Part shown: positions 52,486-61,274 of the stretch, piece by piece | Layout of the letters: each line of letters starts with the position of its first letter | Numbering within the stretch: position 1 is the first letter of the stretch | Source: an uncultured Oscillibacter sp. | Lineage (GTDB): Bacteria; Bacillota; Clostridia; Oscillospirales; Oscillospiraceae | NCBI GenBank assembly: GCA_910589315.1 | Contig: CAJUTB010000008.1 | Location: 1 to 64,000 of the forward strand | Reading direction: 5' to 3' | Length of the DNA: 64,000 nt | Translations under genes and position numbers: made by a program | The notes under the pieces: model-generated | Told to the model about the DNA's origin: nothing | Database searches by the model: none | Seen by the model: the letters and a program-made list of their open reading frames with translations, nothing else

Positions 52486-53793
52486 TCAGCGTGCGTTCGG
52501 CGTAAGCTGCTCCGTTCCGCCCATGTAAGGCCGCAGGACTTCGGGGATTTTAACGGTCCCGTCGGCCTGGAGGTTGTTCTCCAGGAAGGCGATTAACATA
52601 CGGGGCGGGGCTACGCAGGTGTTATTTAAGGTATGGCAGAGCTGGGTTTTGCCGGATTCGTCCTTGTAGCGGATACGCAGGCGGCGGGCCTGGGCGTCGC
52701 CCAGGTTGGAGCAGGAGCAGACCTCGAAGAATTTGCCCTGCCGGGGAGACCAGGCTTCAATGTCGCAGGATTTGACCTTCAGGTCCGCCAGGTCGCCGGA
52801 GCAGCATTCCAGCTGCCGGACGGGGATATCCAGAGAGCGGAACAGCTCGACGGAGTAACGCCAGAGCTTTTCATACCACTCCTTGGATTCCTCGGGCTTG
52901 CAGACGACGATCATTTCCTGTTTTTCAAACTGGTGAATCCGGTAAATGCCCCGCTCCTCGATGCCGTGCGCGCCCTTTTCCTTACGGAAGCAGGGGGAAT
53001 AGGAGGTGAGGGTTTGGGGGAGTTTTCCAGCGGGAAGAATCTGGTCGATAAAGCGGCCGATCATGGAATGTTCGCTGGTGCCGATGAGATACAGATCCTC
53101 GCCCTCGATTTTGTACATCATGCCGTCCATGTCGGTCTGGCTCATGACGCCTTCCACAACGTTTCCATGGATCATAAAAGGGGGAATGCAGTAGGTAAAG
53201 CCTTTGCTGATCATGAAATCCCGGCCATAGGCGAGGACGGCCTCATGGAGCCGGGCGATATCGCCCAGGAGGTAATAGAATCCGCTGCCGGAGACGCGGC
53301 CTGCGGCATCCAGGTCAATGCCGTTGAAGGAGTCCATGATTTCGGTGTGATAGGGAATGGGAAAATCGGGAATAGCGGCTTCTCCGAAGCGTTCCACCTC
53401 GACGTTTTCGCTGTCATCCTTGCCGATAGGAACGCTTTCATCAATGATCTGGGGAATCAGCAGCATATTGTGATGGAGTTCGGCTTCCAGTTCGGCTTCC
53501 AGTTTCTGCAATTCCGCAAGGCGTTCCGCCTGTTCGGTGACTTGCTTTTTCACGGCCTCGGCCTCCTCCAGCTTGGAGGGTTCTTTTTTCGCCTGCCCCA
53601 TGAGCATACCGATTTTCTTGGATAAGCTGTTGCGGTTGGACCGCAGCTGGTCGGCCTCCGAGATGGCGGCGCGGCGTTTTTCATCCAGTTCAATCACCGT
53701 ATCTACCAGGGGAAGTTTGGAATCCTGAAACTTTTTCCGGATATTTTCCCGGACAAGCTCCGGGTTTTCCCGCACAAATCGAATATCTAACAT
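52486..53793 (-). CDS. serS: Seryl-tRNA synthetase
   Basis: 435 residues. The N-terminal coiled-coil tRNA arm (ELDEKRRAAISEADQLRSNR onward) is followed by the class II core with motif 2 YSPCFRKEKGAHGIEERGIY, the ECCSGDLADLK block and motif 3-like TLNNTCVAPPRMLIAFLENN. ATG at 53793 after GAGGAGAGG. A perfect parS lies 30 bases upstream of the start. Confidence 0.97.
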   Translation of the reverse strand: MLDIRFVRENPELVRENIRKKFQDSKLPLVDTVIELDEKRRAAISEADQLRSNRNSLSKKIGMLMGQAKKEPSKLEEAEAVKKQVTEQAERLAELQKLEAELEAELHHNMLLIPQIIDESVPIGKDDSENVEVERFGEAAIPDFPIPYHTEIMDSFNGIDLDAAGRVSGSGFYYLLGDIARLHEAVLAYGRDFMISKGFTYCIPPFMIHGNVVEGVMSQTDMDGMMYKIEGEDLYLIGTSEHSMIGRFIDQILPAGKLPQTLTSYSPCFRKEKGAHGIEERGIYRIHQFEKQEMIVVCKPEESKEWYEKLWRYSVELFRSLDIPVRQLECCSGDLADLKVKSCDIEAWSPRQGKFFEVCSCSNLGDAQARRLRIRYKDESGKTQLCHTLNNTCVAPPRMLIAFLENNLQADGTVKIPEVLRPYMGGTEQLTPNAR

Positions 53794-53822
53794 CGTTCAA
53801 TCCTCTCCTCAATGATGGTCAA

Positions 53823-53838
53823 TGTTTCACGTGAAACA
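53823..53838. other. parS site between serS and the gene downstream of parB
   Basis: TGTTTCACGTGAAACA, a perfect 16-base palindrome identical to the Firmicutes parS consensus. It directly abuts the stop codon of the upstream gene. Confidence 0.93.
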
Positions 53839-54399
53839 TCACGGTTTGTTTTCGGTTTCGGGGGTGTCCTCGCTTGGAAGACTTTCCAGAGCTGTGCAGA
53901 TTTCCTCATAACGATACGCGATGCCGCCGGTAAAGCCCCCCAGAGGCCGGTCGCCGTGGGCCGCGTAATATTCGTCCAGAATTTCCCGGCACTGCTCTAA
54001 ATCGTTCGAAAGATAGGCTTCGTTCATCTGCCAGAATACGTCCAGCGCGGTTTGGAACCACGCCTGATATTCTTGGTTGGCTGCAATCTGGTTTTCAGCC
54101 AAGGCGAGTGCGCCTTTCAGCTCTGATAGATGCTCAATGGTTTCGTTTGCTTTCGCCAGCTCCTTTTGGAGCTGCATCACATGCTCTTGGGTTTCCTGGG
54201 CCTCCTGCATGGCGGAAACCGAGCTTTGCAGCTGTCCCAGAGCCTCCGTGTTGCTGCGCTGGTGCATGAAAAAGGACAATGCCATCAGCAGAAACGCGGC
54301 GATAAATAGAATCATGATGTAAACGACGACCGGCTTCCGGTCTTTGACTTCCGGCTCCTGGGGGAGTTCTCCGCCGCCGCTACGCTTTTCAAACTTCAT
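53839..54399 (-). CDS. Single-span coiled-coil protein coupled to parB
   Basis: 186 residues. A short cytoplasmic N-terminus rich in charged residues is followed by one membrane helix (VVVYIMILFIAAFLLMALSF) and a coiled coil (about 55-115: ALGQLQSSVSAMQEAQETQE, QLQKELAKANETIEHLSELK), then a helical domain and an acidic tail. Its ATG overlaps the parB stop (ATGA), so it is made together with ParB. No family recognised. A membrane anchor for the segregation complex or a division-related protein are possibilities. Confidence 0.8.
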   Translation of the reverse strand: MKFEKRSGGGELPQEPEVKDRKPVVVYIMILFIAAFLLMALSFFMHQRSNTEALGQLQSSVSAMQEAQETQEHVMQLQKELAKANETIEHLSELKGALALAENQIAANQEYQAWFQTALDVFWQMNEAYLSNDLEQCREILDEYYAAHGDRPLGGFTGGIAYRYEEICTALESLPSEDTPETENKP

Positions 54400-55283
54400 A
54401 TCTGAGGTCCTTTCTCCCGCATCCGCAGAAACGCCAGGGCCTCCAGCAGGTCGTTCAAATCATCCAGGCCGTAGTATTCCAATTCAATCCGGCCCTTCTT
54501 TTTCCCGTTGACAATCCGCACGCCCCGGCCCAGTTTGGTAGAAAGCTCCCGCTGGGCCTCGGCGGCGTAGTCCACTTCGTTGGACGGCGCGGGAGGATCG
54601 TCGGTCTTTTTTTCCGCCAGCAGGCGTTTTACCAACGCCTCGGTCTGCCGCACGGAGAATCCGTTTTCGATCACCACGCTGGCCGCCCGCACCTGTACGG
54701 AGGATTCCAGGGGGAGGAGGGTTCGCGCATGGCCCGCCGAAAGCGCGCCCTGTTCCACCTGTTTCCGAACCGCGGGGTTCAGCCCCAGCAGACGCAGGGC
54801 GTTTGTCACCGCGCTCCGCGATTTGCCCACGCGCTTGGCGGCTTCCTCCTGGGTCATGTGGTAGGTTTGAATCAGCGCCTGGAACCCGGCGGCTTCCTCC
54901 ATCGGGTTCAGGTCTTCCCGCTGTAAGTTTTCCACAAGGGCCAGCTCGGAGGCTTTTTGGTCGTCCGCCTCGATGACCACCACCGGCACTTCGTTCAGGC
55001 CCGCAATGCGGGCGGCGCGCCAACGCCGCTCACCGGCGATGATCTGGTAATATCCCGACGAGAGCTTCCGCACCGTCAGCGGCTGAATGATTCCATGTTC
55101 CCGAATAGATTCCGCCAGCTCTGCCAAGGATGCCTCGTCAAAGGATTTACGGGGCTGGAACGAACAGCGTTCCACCTGAGAAATGGGGAGGCTGCGGACT
55201 CCGGCGTTATCCGGCTTCATCACGTCGTCGCCCAGCAGTGCACCCAGTCCCCGGCCCAAGCCGGAAGGCTTTTTGTTTGCCAT
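54396..55283 (-). CDS. parB: Chromosome-partitioning protein ParB (Spo0J family)
   Basis: 295-residue CTP-dependent clamp that loads at parS. The N-terminal NKKPSGLGRGLGALLGDD is typical; the CTPase region shows FQPRKSFDEASLAELAESIR, and the GERRWRAAR motif. The HTH domain follows with MTQEEAAKRVGKSRSAVTNA and a C-terminal dimer domain. Start ATG 55283 after AGGAAAGGAG. parA lies 91 bases upstream on the same strand, and parS sites flank the operon. Confidence 0.97.
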   Translation of the reverse strand: MANKKPSGLGRGLGALLGDDVMKPDNAGVRSLPISQVERCSFQPRKSFDEASLAELAESIREHGIIQPLTVRKLSSGYYQIIAGERRWRAARIAGLNEVPVVVIEADDQKASELALVENLQREDLNPMEEAAGFQALIQTYHMTQEEAAKRVGKSRSAVTNALRLLGLNPAVRKQVEQGALSAGHARTLLPLESSVQVRAASVVIENGFSVRQTEALVKRLLAEKKTDDPPAPSNEVDYAAEAQRELSTKLGRGVRIVNGKKKGRIELEYYGLDDLNDLLEALAFLRMREKGPQI

Positions 55284-55374
55284 AGCACTCCTTTCCTGCG
55301 TTCCGCAGCGTAAAAAATGAAATTATGTAATTAGTCTGCCAAATTTTAGGGGATTTCATAAGGGGGAGGGGGAA

Positions 55375-56133
55375 TTATTTCTCCTGCCGCTTCAAAAATT
55401 CGCTGGCAAAGGACAAATAAGCGTCCGCCCCGCGGGAAGCCCGGTCGTAAGAGGTGATGGGCTTTCCGTGGCTGGGGGCTTCCGACAGCCGCACGTTCCG
55501 GGGGATAACGGAGGCGTAGACGTTCCCCGGGAAGTAATGCTTCACTTCCTCCGCGACTTGCAGGGCCAGATTTGTCCGCCCGTCGTACATCGTCAGCAAA
55601 ACGCCTTCCATTTCCAGCGACTTATTCAGCGACCGCCGGACGAGCCGCACGGTATTCATCAGGTCAGACAATCCCTCCAGCGCGAAATACTCGCACTGCA
55701 CGGGAACAAGGATGGTATCCGCCGCACAAAGCGCGTTCAGCGTCAGCAGTTCCAGCGACGGCGGGCAGTCGATCAGGATAAAGTCATAGGCTTCCCCCAG
55801 GCCCGCCAGGGCTTCCCGCAGAAGGAATTCCCGCCGTTCCATGGAGATCAGCTCGATACCTGCGCCTGCCAGCGCCTTGTTGGAGGGCAAAACGTCTCCG
55901 AACCGGGTATGGACCACGGCTTCGGACGCCGGAATTTCACCAATGACAGCGGAGTAAACGCCCTTGGAAACCGTTTTGTCTACGCCCATACCGGAGGTTG
56001 CGTTTGCCTGCGGGTCAAAGTCGCACAAAAGGACCCGCTGCTTCAGCTCCGTCAGCGCAGCGGACAGGTTTACGCAGGTGGTTGTTTTGCCCACGCCGCC
56101 CTTTTGGTTGACGATTGCAATGGTTTTTGCCAC
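55375..56133 (-). CDS. parA: Chromosome-partitioning ATPase ParA (Soj)
   Basis: 252 residues from a GTG (56133) with GTAGGTG upstream; the product begins AKTIAIVNQKGGVGKTTTCV, the deviant Walker A at the N-terminus as in Soj. Other motifs: CDFDPQANATSGMG, DFILIDCPPSLELLTLNAL and VIPRNVRLSEAPSHGKPI. A longer frame upstream of the GTG has no family similarity. It works with ParB to segregate origins. Confidence 0.96.
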   Translation of the reverse strand: MAKTIAIVNQKGGVGKTTTCVNLSAALTELKQRVLLCDFDPQANATSGMGVDKTVSKGVYSAVIGEIPASEAVVHTRFGDVLPSNKALAGAGIELISMERREFLLREALAGLGEAYDFILIDCPPSLELLTLNALCAADTILVPVQCEYFALEGLSDLMNTVRLVRRSLNKSLEMEGVLLTMYDGRTNLALQVAEEVKHYFPGNVYASVIPRNVRLSEAPSHGKPITSYDRASRGADAYLSFASEFLKRQEK

Positions 56134-56270
56134 AGAAACACCTACTTTCTGGATTTTTCGGCCCGGCCAGTCGGGCCGCTCCAGGCCCCTAGACATATAA
56201 GGCAAATTTCATTATAACAAGGCGTGTAGGCACTTGCAAGGGCAATCTGAAAATTTTGCTAGATTTTCTG

Positions 56271-56300
56271 TCAAAAAAGGAGGAGACAAATGTCTCCTCC
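56271..56300 (-). terminator. Intrinsic terminator after the GH13 gene
   Basis: Perfect stem GGAGGAGACA/TGTCTCCTCC with an AA loop; six T on the minus strand. Lies between the GH13 gene and parA. Confidence 0.88.
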
Positions 56301-56305
56301 TGTAT

Positions 56306-56321
56306 GGTTTCACGTGAAACA
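56306..56321. other. parS site upstream of parA
   Basis: GGTTTCACGTGAAACA, one base off consensus with the full GTTTCACGTGAAAC core, abutting the stop codon of the GH13 gene. Confidence 0.85.
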
Positions 56322-58160
56322 TTATTGGAAAACGCGGGCCTGATAGGGTTCCAGCCACAGCTCCCCTCCCGTTAGGCGTTCGCCGCTGATCAGATCGGTG
56401 ACATCCACGCCAATCCGGAACGCCCGGCCCTCCGCCCCGGCGTTCACCACGGTAATGGTGGTTTCGCCGGGGGTTTCGCGGGTGAACGCCAGCAAGGGAC
56501 CGTCTGCGTGAAGCCAGCGGATTGCGCCGCGCTGCAAGGAGGGGCGGGTTTTCCGCAGCTCGCCCAGCTTACGGAACCATCCCTGTAAATCCCGGTCCTC
56601 CTGGCCCCAGGGGAATGTCCCGCGGTTAAAGGGGTCCCCACAGCCTTCCATACCGGCTTCGTCGCCGTAATAGATCATAGGAGAGCCTGGGAAGGTGAAC
56701 AGCACCGCCGCCGCCAGCCGCACCCGCGCCAATCCCAGCGCACGGGCCTCCGGCGAGAGGTGAAAACCCGATTGCCATTCCCGGTCGTCCGACAAGGACG
56801 CGCCGCCGAGAATGGTTAAAATGCGCGGAGTATCGTGGGTCCCGAGGAAATTCATGGCGGAATAAAATGCCTTGGGCGGATAATTTTCCCGAATGGTTTC
56901 CATAGCCTCCCGGAATTCACCGGCGTTTCCGCCCAGCAGGTAAGAGAGAAGGGCCGTCCGGAAGGGATAGTTCATCACCCCGTGCAGTTCCTGACCAAGG
57001 AAGTATCGCCGCCGCTGGGAGTAAGAGATTTTGTTGCTTGCGTCCTCCCAGACCTCGCCGATTAAGATGGCCTCCGGGTCGGTTTCCTCCATTGCCTTCC
57101 GCAGCTTGAGAATGAATTCGTCTGGAAGCTCGTCCGCCACATCCAGCCGCCATCCGGAAGCTCCGGCCTGGAGCCACCGCCGCACGATGGAGTTTTCGTT
57201 TTCAATGATATAGTCAACGTAAGAAGGATTGTCCTCCCGGACGTTCGGCAGAGTAGTGATACCCCACCAGGACTCATAGACATTGGGCCAGGATTGGAAG
57301 GAAAACCAGGGATAGTAAGGGCTTTCCACACTCTGAGCGGCCCCGATGGTGGGATAGAAGCCATCTGCATTGAAATAGATGCTCTGGGAACCGGTGTGAT
57401 TGAACACGCCGTCCAGGATGATATGGATATGGTGTTCCTTTGCGGCGGCGCAGAGGGCTTCAAAGTCCTCGTTTGTGCCCAGCATAGGGTCAATGACTTC
57501 ATAGTTTGCCGTGTTATAGCGGTGGTTCGACGCCGCCTCGAAGATCGGGCAAAGGTAGATGGTAGAGACGCCCAGGGCTTCCAGGTCATCCAGGTGGGCC
57601 TGAATACCGGCGAGGGAGCCGCCGAAAAAGTCCCGGTTTTTGATCTCGCCGTTTTCCGGACGCCATGCAGGCAGATCGCTCCAGTTTTCATGGACCCACC
57701 GGTCCCCCAGCATCCCGGTTGTATCCGGAATGGACAGGCGGCAGTAGCGGTCCGGGAAGATCTGGTAAGTGACGCCCTCGCCGAACCACGCGGGGGTATG
57801 GCTTTCCTGATAAACGGTCATCTGCCAGGATTCGGGCGCGCCTTTGCTGCGGTAGCCGGTTTTGTCGTAGAGACAGCCGGTGCCGTCATCCCGCCAGAAG
57901 TGGAAGTGATACCACAGCAGGTCCGGTTCGTCCGGGACGGTAAAGGAAGTGGAAAAACAAGCCCGGTCCTCCCAATAGCCGGTGAATGCCAGCTCGGATT
58001 CCGTCCGGGTCTCTGCGAATTCCCGCTGGACGATGACGGAACAGTGCGTGAAATCGTCAATAGCCAGCGGGCGGCAGCAGAGCGTTACACGCTCTCCGCA
58101 AGCCAGTGCGCCGTAAGGCGTTTTGCAGTGAGCGGAACGGGGATTGAATACGTCATGCAT
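56322..58160 (-). CDS. GH13 alpha-glucan hydrolase (neopullulanase/cyclomaltodextrinase-like)
   Basis: 612 residues. The ATG at 58160 (MHDVFNPRSAHCKTPYGALA) follows GAAGGAG; no signal peptide, so cytoplasmic. The N-terminal 120 residues are a CBM34-like beta domain. The (beta/alpha)8 domain has all four regions: DGVFNHTG, GWRLDVADE (nucleophile Asp), GEVWED (acid/base Glu) and FLGTHDTPR. A short C-terminal beta domain follows. It should act on maltodextrins, cyclodextrins or pullulan fragments. It stands between parA and PBP2 with its own terminator, an unusual location for a sugar enzyme. Confidence 0.93.
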   Translation of the reverse strand: MHDVFNPRSAHCKTPYGALACGERVTLCCRPLAIDDFTHCSVIVQREFAETRTESELAFTGYWEDRACFSTSFTVPDEPDLLWYHFHFWRDDGTGCLYDKTGYRSKGAPESWQMTVYQESHTPAWFGEGVTYQIFPDRYCRLSIPDTTGMLGDRWVHENWSDLPAWRPENGEIKNRDFFGGSLAGIQAHLDDLEALGVSTIYLCPIFEAASNHRYNTANYEVIDPMLGTNEDFEALCAAAKEHHIHIILDGVFNHTGSQSIYFNADGFYPTIGAAQSVESPYYPWFSFQSWPNVYESWWGITTLPNVREDNPSYVDYIIENENSIVRRWLQAGASGWRLDVADELPDEFILKLRKAMEETDPEAILIGEVWEDASNKISYSQRRRYFLGQELHGVMNYPFRTALLSYLLGGNAGEFREAMETIRENYPPKAFYSAMNFLGTHDTPRILTILGGASLSDDREWQSGFHLSPEARALGLARVRLAAAVLFTFPGSPMIYYGDEAGMEGCGDPFNRGTFPWGQEDRDLQGWFRKLGELRKTRPSLQRGAIRWLHADGPLLAFTRETPGETTITVVNAGAEGRAFRIGVDVTDLISGERLTGGELWLEPYQARVFQ

Positions 58161-58241
58161 TCGAATTCTCCTTCGGTTTATAGATTCGTACACTTTTGTA
58201 TTAGAAAACAGCATTAGTATATAAGGAAAACCCGGTGAAAG

Positions 58242-60467
58242 TCAAGGAAGAAGTTGATTTTCTCCGGTAATTACAAAGCTGGTTTCGTCCTGAGTGAAGT
58301 AGGCGTTGAGGATTTCCACGGCAGTCGAGGCGAGGACCGAGCCGCTTCCGCCTCGTTCCAAGGCGATGGCGACCGCGATTTCCGGTTCGTCGTAGGGGGC
58401 GAAGCAGACGAAAACGCTGTTGTCATTTACGTTGCTGAAAACCTGTGCCGTACCGGTTTTGGCGCCGGCGTCCACCACACAGTTACGGAAGTAGGGGGCG
58501 AGGCTTCCGGTAACGAGGCCCCGCATACCCTGTTTGATGGCTTGTAGGTTTGCCTCGCCGATGTCGATCACGTCGACGGGGTCCGTGTTACCCACAGCGA
58601 TCACGGAGGAATTGTCGTAAGATTTGGCCGCTTTCAGGAGGTGTGCGGAGTAATGCTTTCCGCCGGAGACGAGGGTGGCGATATAGTTTGCCAGCTGTAA
58701 GGGGGAATAGAGCTGGTTGGATTGGCCGAAAGCGGCCCAAGGAGCCTGGTTTTGGCCTTCGGGGTTTTCGGGGAGGGTGCCTTTGTTTTCCGAGATTTCA
58801 ATGCCGCTGGAAACGCCGAGGCCGAATTTGACCAGATATTCCCGAAACAGGTCCATTCCCATCCGGTAGCCCATTTCAGCGAAAAAGTAGTTGCAGGAGT
58901 GCGTAATGGCCTGGGTGATGTTGAGTTTGCCGTGGCCTGCATGATACCAGCATCTGGCATAGCTGTTTTTCTCGTCGCCGGGGTAACGCCAGACACCGGT
59001 GTCCCGGATTTTTTCCTTCAGGGTGGTGTTTCCGCTGAGGAGGGCGGCGGCGGCGGTGAGGGGTTTCAGGGTGGAGCCGGGGGGATAGGTGCCCACGGTA
59101 GCGCGGTTAAACATAGGGCGTCCGGGATCTGCGTTGATTTCGCTCATGTTCTGCCGGAAGGTGGATATATCGAAAGTGGGGTAGGAGGCCAGGGCCAGCA
59201 CTTCCCCGGAACCAACTTTGATAACGGCGGCCCCCGCGCCCCGTTCGGCGTCAGGCTTGGTGCGGTTCATATTCTGGATGGTGGCGGCAAGGATTTCCTC
59301 AACCTGCTGTTGGAAGTCGAGGTCGATGGTTAATTCGACGATTGCGCCGGGTTCCGGTTCGATTTGGTAGAATTCGCCGGTAATTTTGCCGCTGTCGTTG
59401 GAAGAAACCATGCGTTTGCCGTCTGTACCCTTGAGATATTTTTCAAAAGCGGCTTCTACGCCTGTCCGGCCGATTTGGTCATTATAGTCGTAACCCTGAT
59501 CTTTGTAGATGTTTTTGTATTCCTCCGGGCTTTCAAAGCTGCCCATGTAGCCCAGGATATGGGCGGCATAGGTGGTTTCATAGACGCGAACGGAGGAATT
59601 AACGACTTTTGCACCGAGGTAATTGCCGTCGCTGAGCATGGAGATAAAGGCGGTGTCAATGTCTTCCGCCAGGACGTAGGCGTCCATAGAGGTGTTGAGG
59701 GTCCGCAGGGAGAGTTCGTATTGTACGCCCAGCATAAGCCGTGCTTGTGCAAGGGAAAGGTCTGGGTCGACTTTCAATTCCGTCCGCATGATTTCCATTA
59801 GACGTACGGGAGTAATACCGGCTTTGTTAAGGAGGTCCGCGGTGAGATTTGCAGAGGTTAAGCGGTCCACGAGGGCTTGACCATGTTCGGTTGGGGAAAG
59901 GGTTTTTCCAGGCTCGGAAGCGGAGTCGCTGGAAGCTGTGCCGACGGCAGGAGCAGAAGTTTTTTCATCGTCTGCGGGGGGCGGCACAAGATGGGAGTTT
60001 CGCAGGAGATACGCGCCCAGGGCGTCACGGGAGTAGGAAAGGTTTTTCAGGTAGCCAAGGAAGCGGTTTTTTTGGAGGCTGTCCATTTGATCAATGGTGT
60101 ATTGATAGGATGCCTCGTAAGAAATGGGAAGGTTATCGATCCAGGAGATTTCCTGGTCACGGCAGAGCTCCAGGAGACGAAGGATGGCAGAGTTTGCGTC
60201 CGCGTTCGGGGGAAGGATGGAGGAGTCAAAGGTGAGGTTATAGGTAGAGCGGTTAGAGACGAGAACGCGTCCGTTACGGTCGGTAATGATGCCGCGGGAG
60301 GCTTCCACTTTTTCGGGCCGCACGATAGAGCGGATGGATTTAGCGGAATAATCTTCATAGTGAATGATTTGCGTATCATATAAGATGGCGAGGAAAGCGA
60401 GTAAAGCGGCGACGAGGAAAGCGGCCAAGAGATAAAGCCGGGCATTTTGCATTTCTTTGTGGTCCAT
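58242..60467 (-). CDS. mrdA: Penicillin-binding protein 2 (elongasome transpeptidase)
   Basis: 741 residues. N-terminal membrane helix (YLLAAFLVAALLAFLAILYD), a dimerisation domain with RGIITDRNGRVLVSNRSTYN, and a transpeptidase domain with GSTLKPLTAA (SxxK), THSCNYFF (SxN) and AKTGTAQVF (KTG). The region around residues 155-200 carries a Ser/Pro/Glu-rich insertion absent in short homologues. It is the third gene after mreC and mreD (AAAGGAG upstream), as in many rod-shaped Firmicutes, although mreB is not in the window. Confidence 0.95.
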   Translation of the reverse strand: MDHKEMQNARLYLLAAFLVAALLAFLAILYDTQIIHYEDYSAKSIRSIVRPEKVEASRGIITDRNGRVLVSNRSTYNLTFDSSILPPNADANSAILRLLELCRDQEISWIDNLPISYEASYQYTIDQMDSLQKNRFLGYLKNLSYSRDALGAYLLRNSHLVPPPADDEKTSAPAVGTASSDSASEPGKTLSPTEHGQALVDRLTSANLTADLLNKAGITPVRLMEIMRTELKVDPDLSLAQARLMLGVQYELSLRTLNTSMDAYVLAEDIDTAFISMLSDGNYLGAKVVNSSVRVYETTYAAHILGYMGSFESPEEYKNIYKDQGYDYNDQIGRTGVEAAFEKYLKGTDGKRMVSSNDSGKITGEFYQIEPEPGAIVELTIDLDFQQQVEEILAATIQNMNRTKPDAERGAGAAVIKVGSGEVLALASYPTFDISTFRQNMSEINADPGRPMFNRATVGTYPPGSTLKPLTAAAALLSGNTTLKEKIRDTGVWRYPGDEKNSYARCWYHAGHGKLNITQAITHSCNYFFAEMGYRMGMDLFREYLVKFGLGVSSGIEISENKGTLPENPEGQNQAPWAAFGQSNQLYSPLQLANYIATLVSGGKHYSAHLLKAAKSYDNSSVIAVGNTDPVDVIDIGEANLQAIKQGMRGLVTGSLAPYFRNCVVDAGAKTGTAQVFSNVNDNSVFVCFAPYDEPEIAVAIALERGGSGSVLASTAVEILNAYFTQDETSFVITGENQLLP

Positions 60468-60482
60468 AGGGTACTCCTTTGA

Positions 60483-60995
60483 TTAGCCGTCCAGGTGTGT
60501 CCGGCGGTAAACGGCGCGAAAGAGGAAGGTGACGGGGATAACGAGGGGGGAAGTGACGCAGAATTCACGGAGCATGATAAAGGAACCGGCGCGCCAGGCA
60601 GCGTTTCCGGCCATCCAGAGAAGAAGACAGCGGAAGCTGTCAAGGAGGAGGAAAGAGACGGCGCAGGCGATGAAGGAGCAGAGGATACCGGCTGGAAGGA
60701 AACTTTGAGAGAGCAGGGCGGCAGAAAGTCCGGCCAGGGGAAAGATTAAGGTGCAGAGGCAGGGGATGGGGGAGGGAAGGAGGAGGTCGCAGACGATGCC
60801 GGTGCAAAGGGAAAAGATGGTTCCCTGTAAGGGGCCCTCGTAGGAAGCGGGGATAGCGGCCAGGAGGGGATAAATGAAGGGGATGACGCCCCAAACGGTC
60901 AGGCGTTGAAAGACGCTCCCCTGTAAGAGGATGCAGAATGCCGCAGCCAGAGCATACAGGAGCCACTTGAAGATGGTTTCATTTCTTGCAATCAA
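60483..60995 (-). CDS. mreD: Rod-shape-determining protein MreD
   Basis: 170-residue membrane protein with about five helices (WLLYALAAAFCILLQGSVFQ, LCTGIVCDLLLPSPIPCLCT). A TTG start at 60995 is chosen because AAAGGAGG stands nine bases upstream; the longer frame reaching 61079 reads through repeat copy D. The hydrophobic pattern, the mreC-mreD-PBP2 order and length identify it. The ribosome site lies only a few bases from the repeat boundary, so the element arrived, or is kept, without disrupting mreD translation. Confidence 0.88.
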   Translation of the reverse strand: MIARNETIFKWLLYALAAAFCILLQGSVFQRLTVWGVIPFIYPLLAAIPASYEGPLQGTIFSLCTGIVCDLLLPSPIPCLCTLIFPLAGLSAALLSQSFLPAGILCSFIACAVSFLLLDSFRCLLLWMAGNAAWRAGSFIMLREFCVTSPLVIPVTFLFRAVYRRTHLDG

Positions 60996-61020
60996 AGGTT
61001 GATACCTCCTTTGGCGGGTG

Positions 61021-61250
61021 CAATTTTGAACCCCCCATTTTCTTTTCTCTGGCGAGAGAAAAGAAAACGGGCCGTTCACGGTCCAAAAGAAAAGAGCGTT
61101 TTATAAGCTCGGTGGAAAACGTTAGCTTGGTGGCCCCCAAACGAGAAGTCCAAATCGACTTGCCTCTGCGTCTAACCACGCTGCCGCTGCTGCGGTGCTT
61201 GCGGGGGCTTGCGGGGGCTTGCGGGGCGGGCCTCTGTGCCCGCCCGTTTC
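61021..61250 (+). repeat. Dispersed structured repeat, copy D (5'-truncated, inside the mreC-mreD gap)
   Basis: Starts at GAACCCCCCATTTT, thus missing the two 5' hairpins of the other copies. It keeps the 13-base arms (loop GGCG), GGGCCG-TTCA-CGGTCC, the conserved central block and the 3' stem GGCGGGC-CTCTGT-GCCCGCC. In place of the 45-base module of copies B and C it has three tandem copies of GCTTGCGGGG (61197-61226). Both flanking genes run minus. Confidence 0.85.
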
Positions 61251-61274
61251 TTTCTTCTCAATAAATGACAGAGA

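Noticed and set aside
61197..61226. CRISPR-like array from the GCTTGCGGGG repeats
   Set aside because: The units are 10 bases with no spacers; it is a simple tandem repeat inside copy D.
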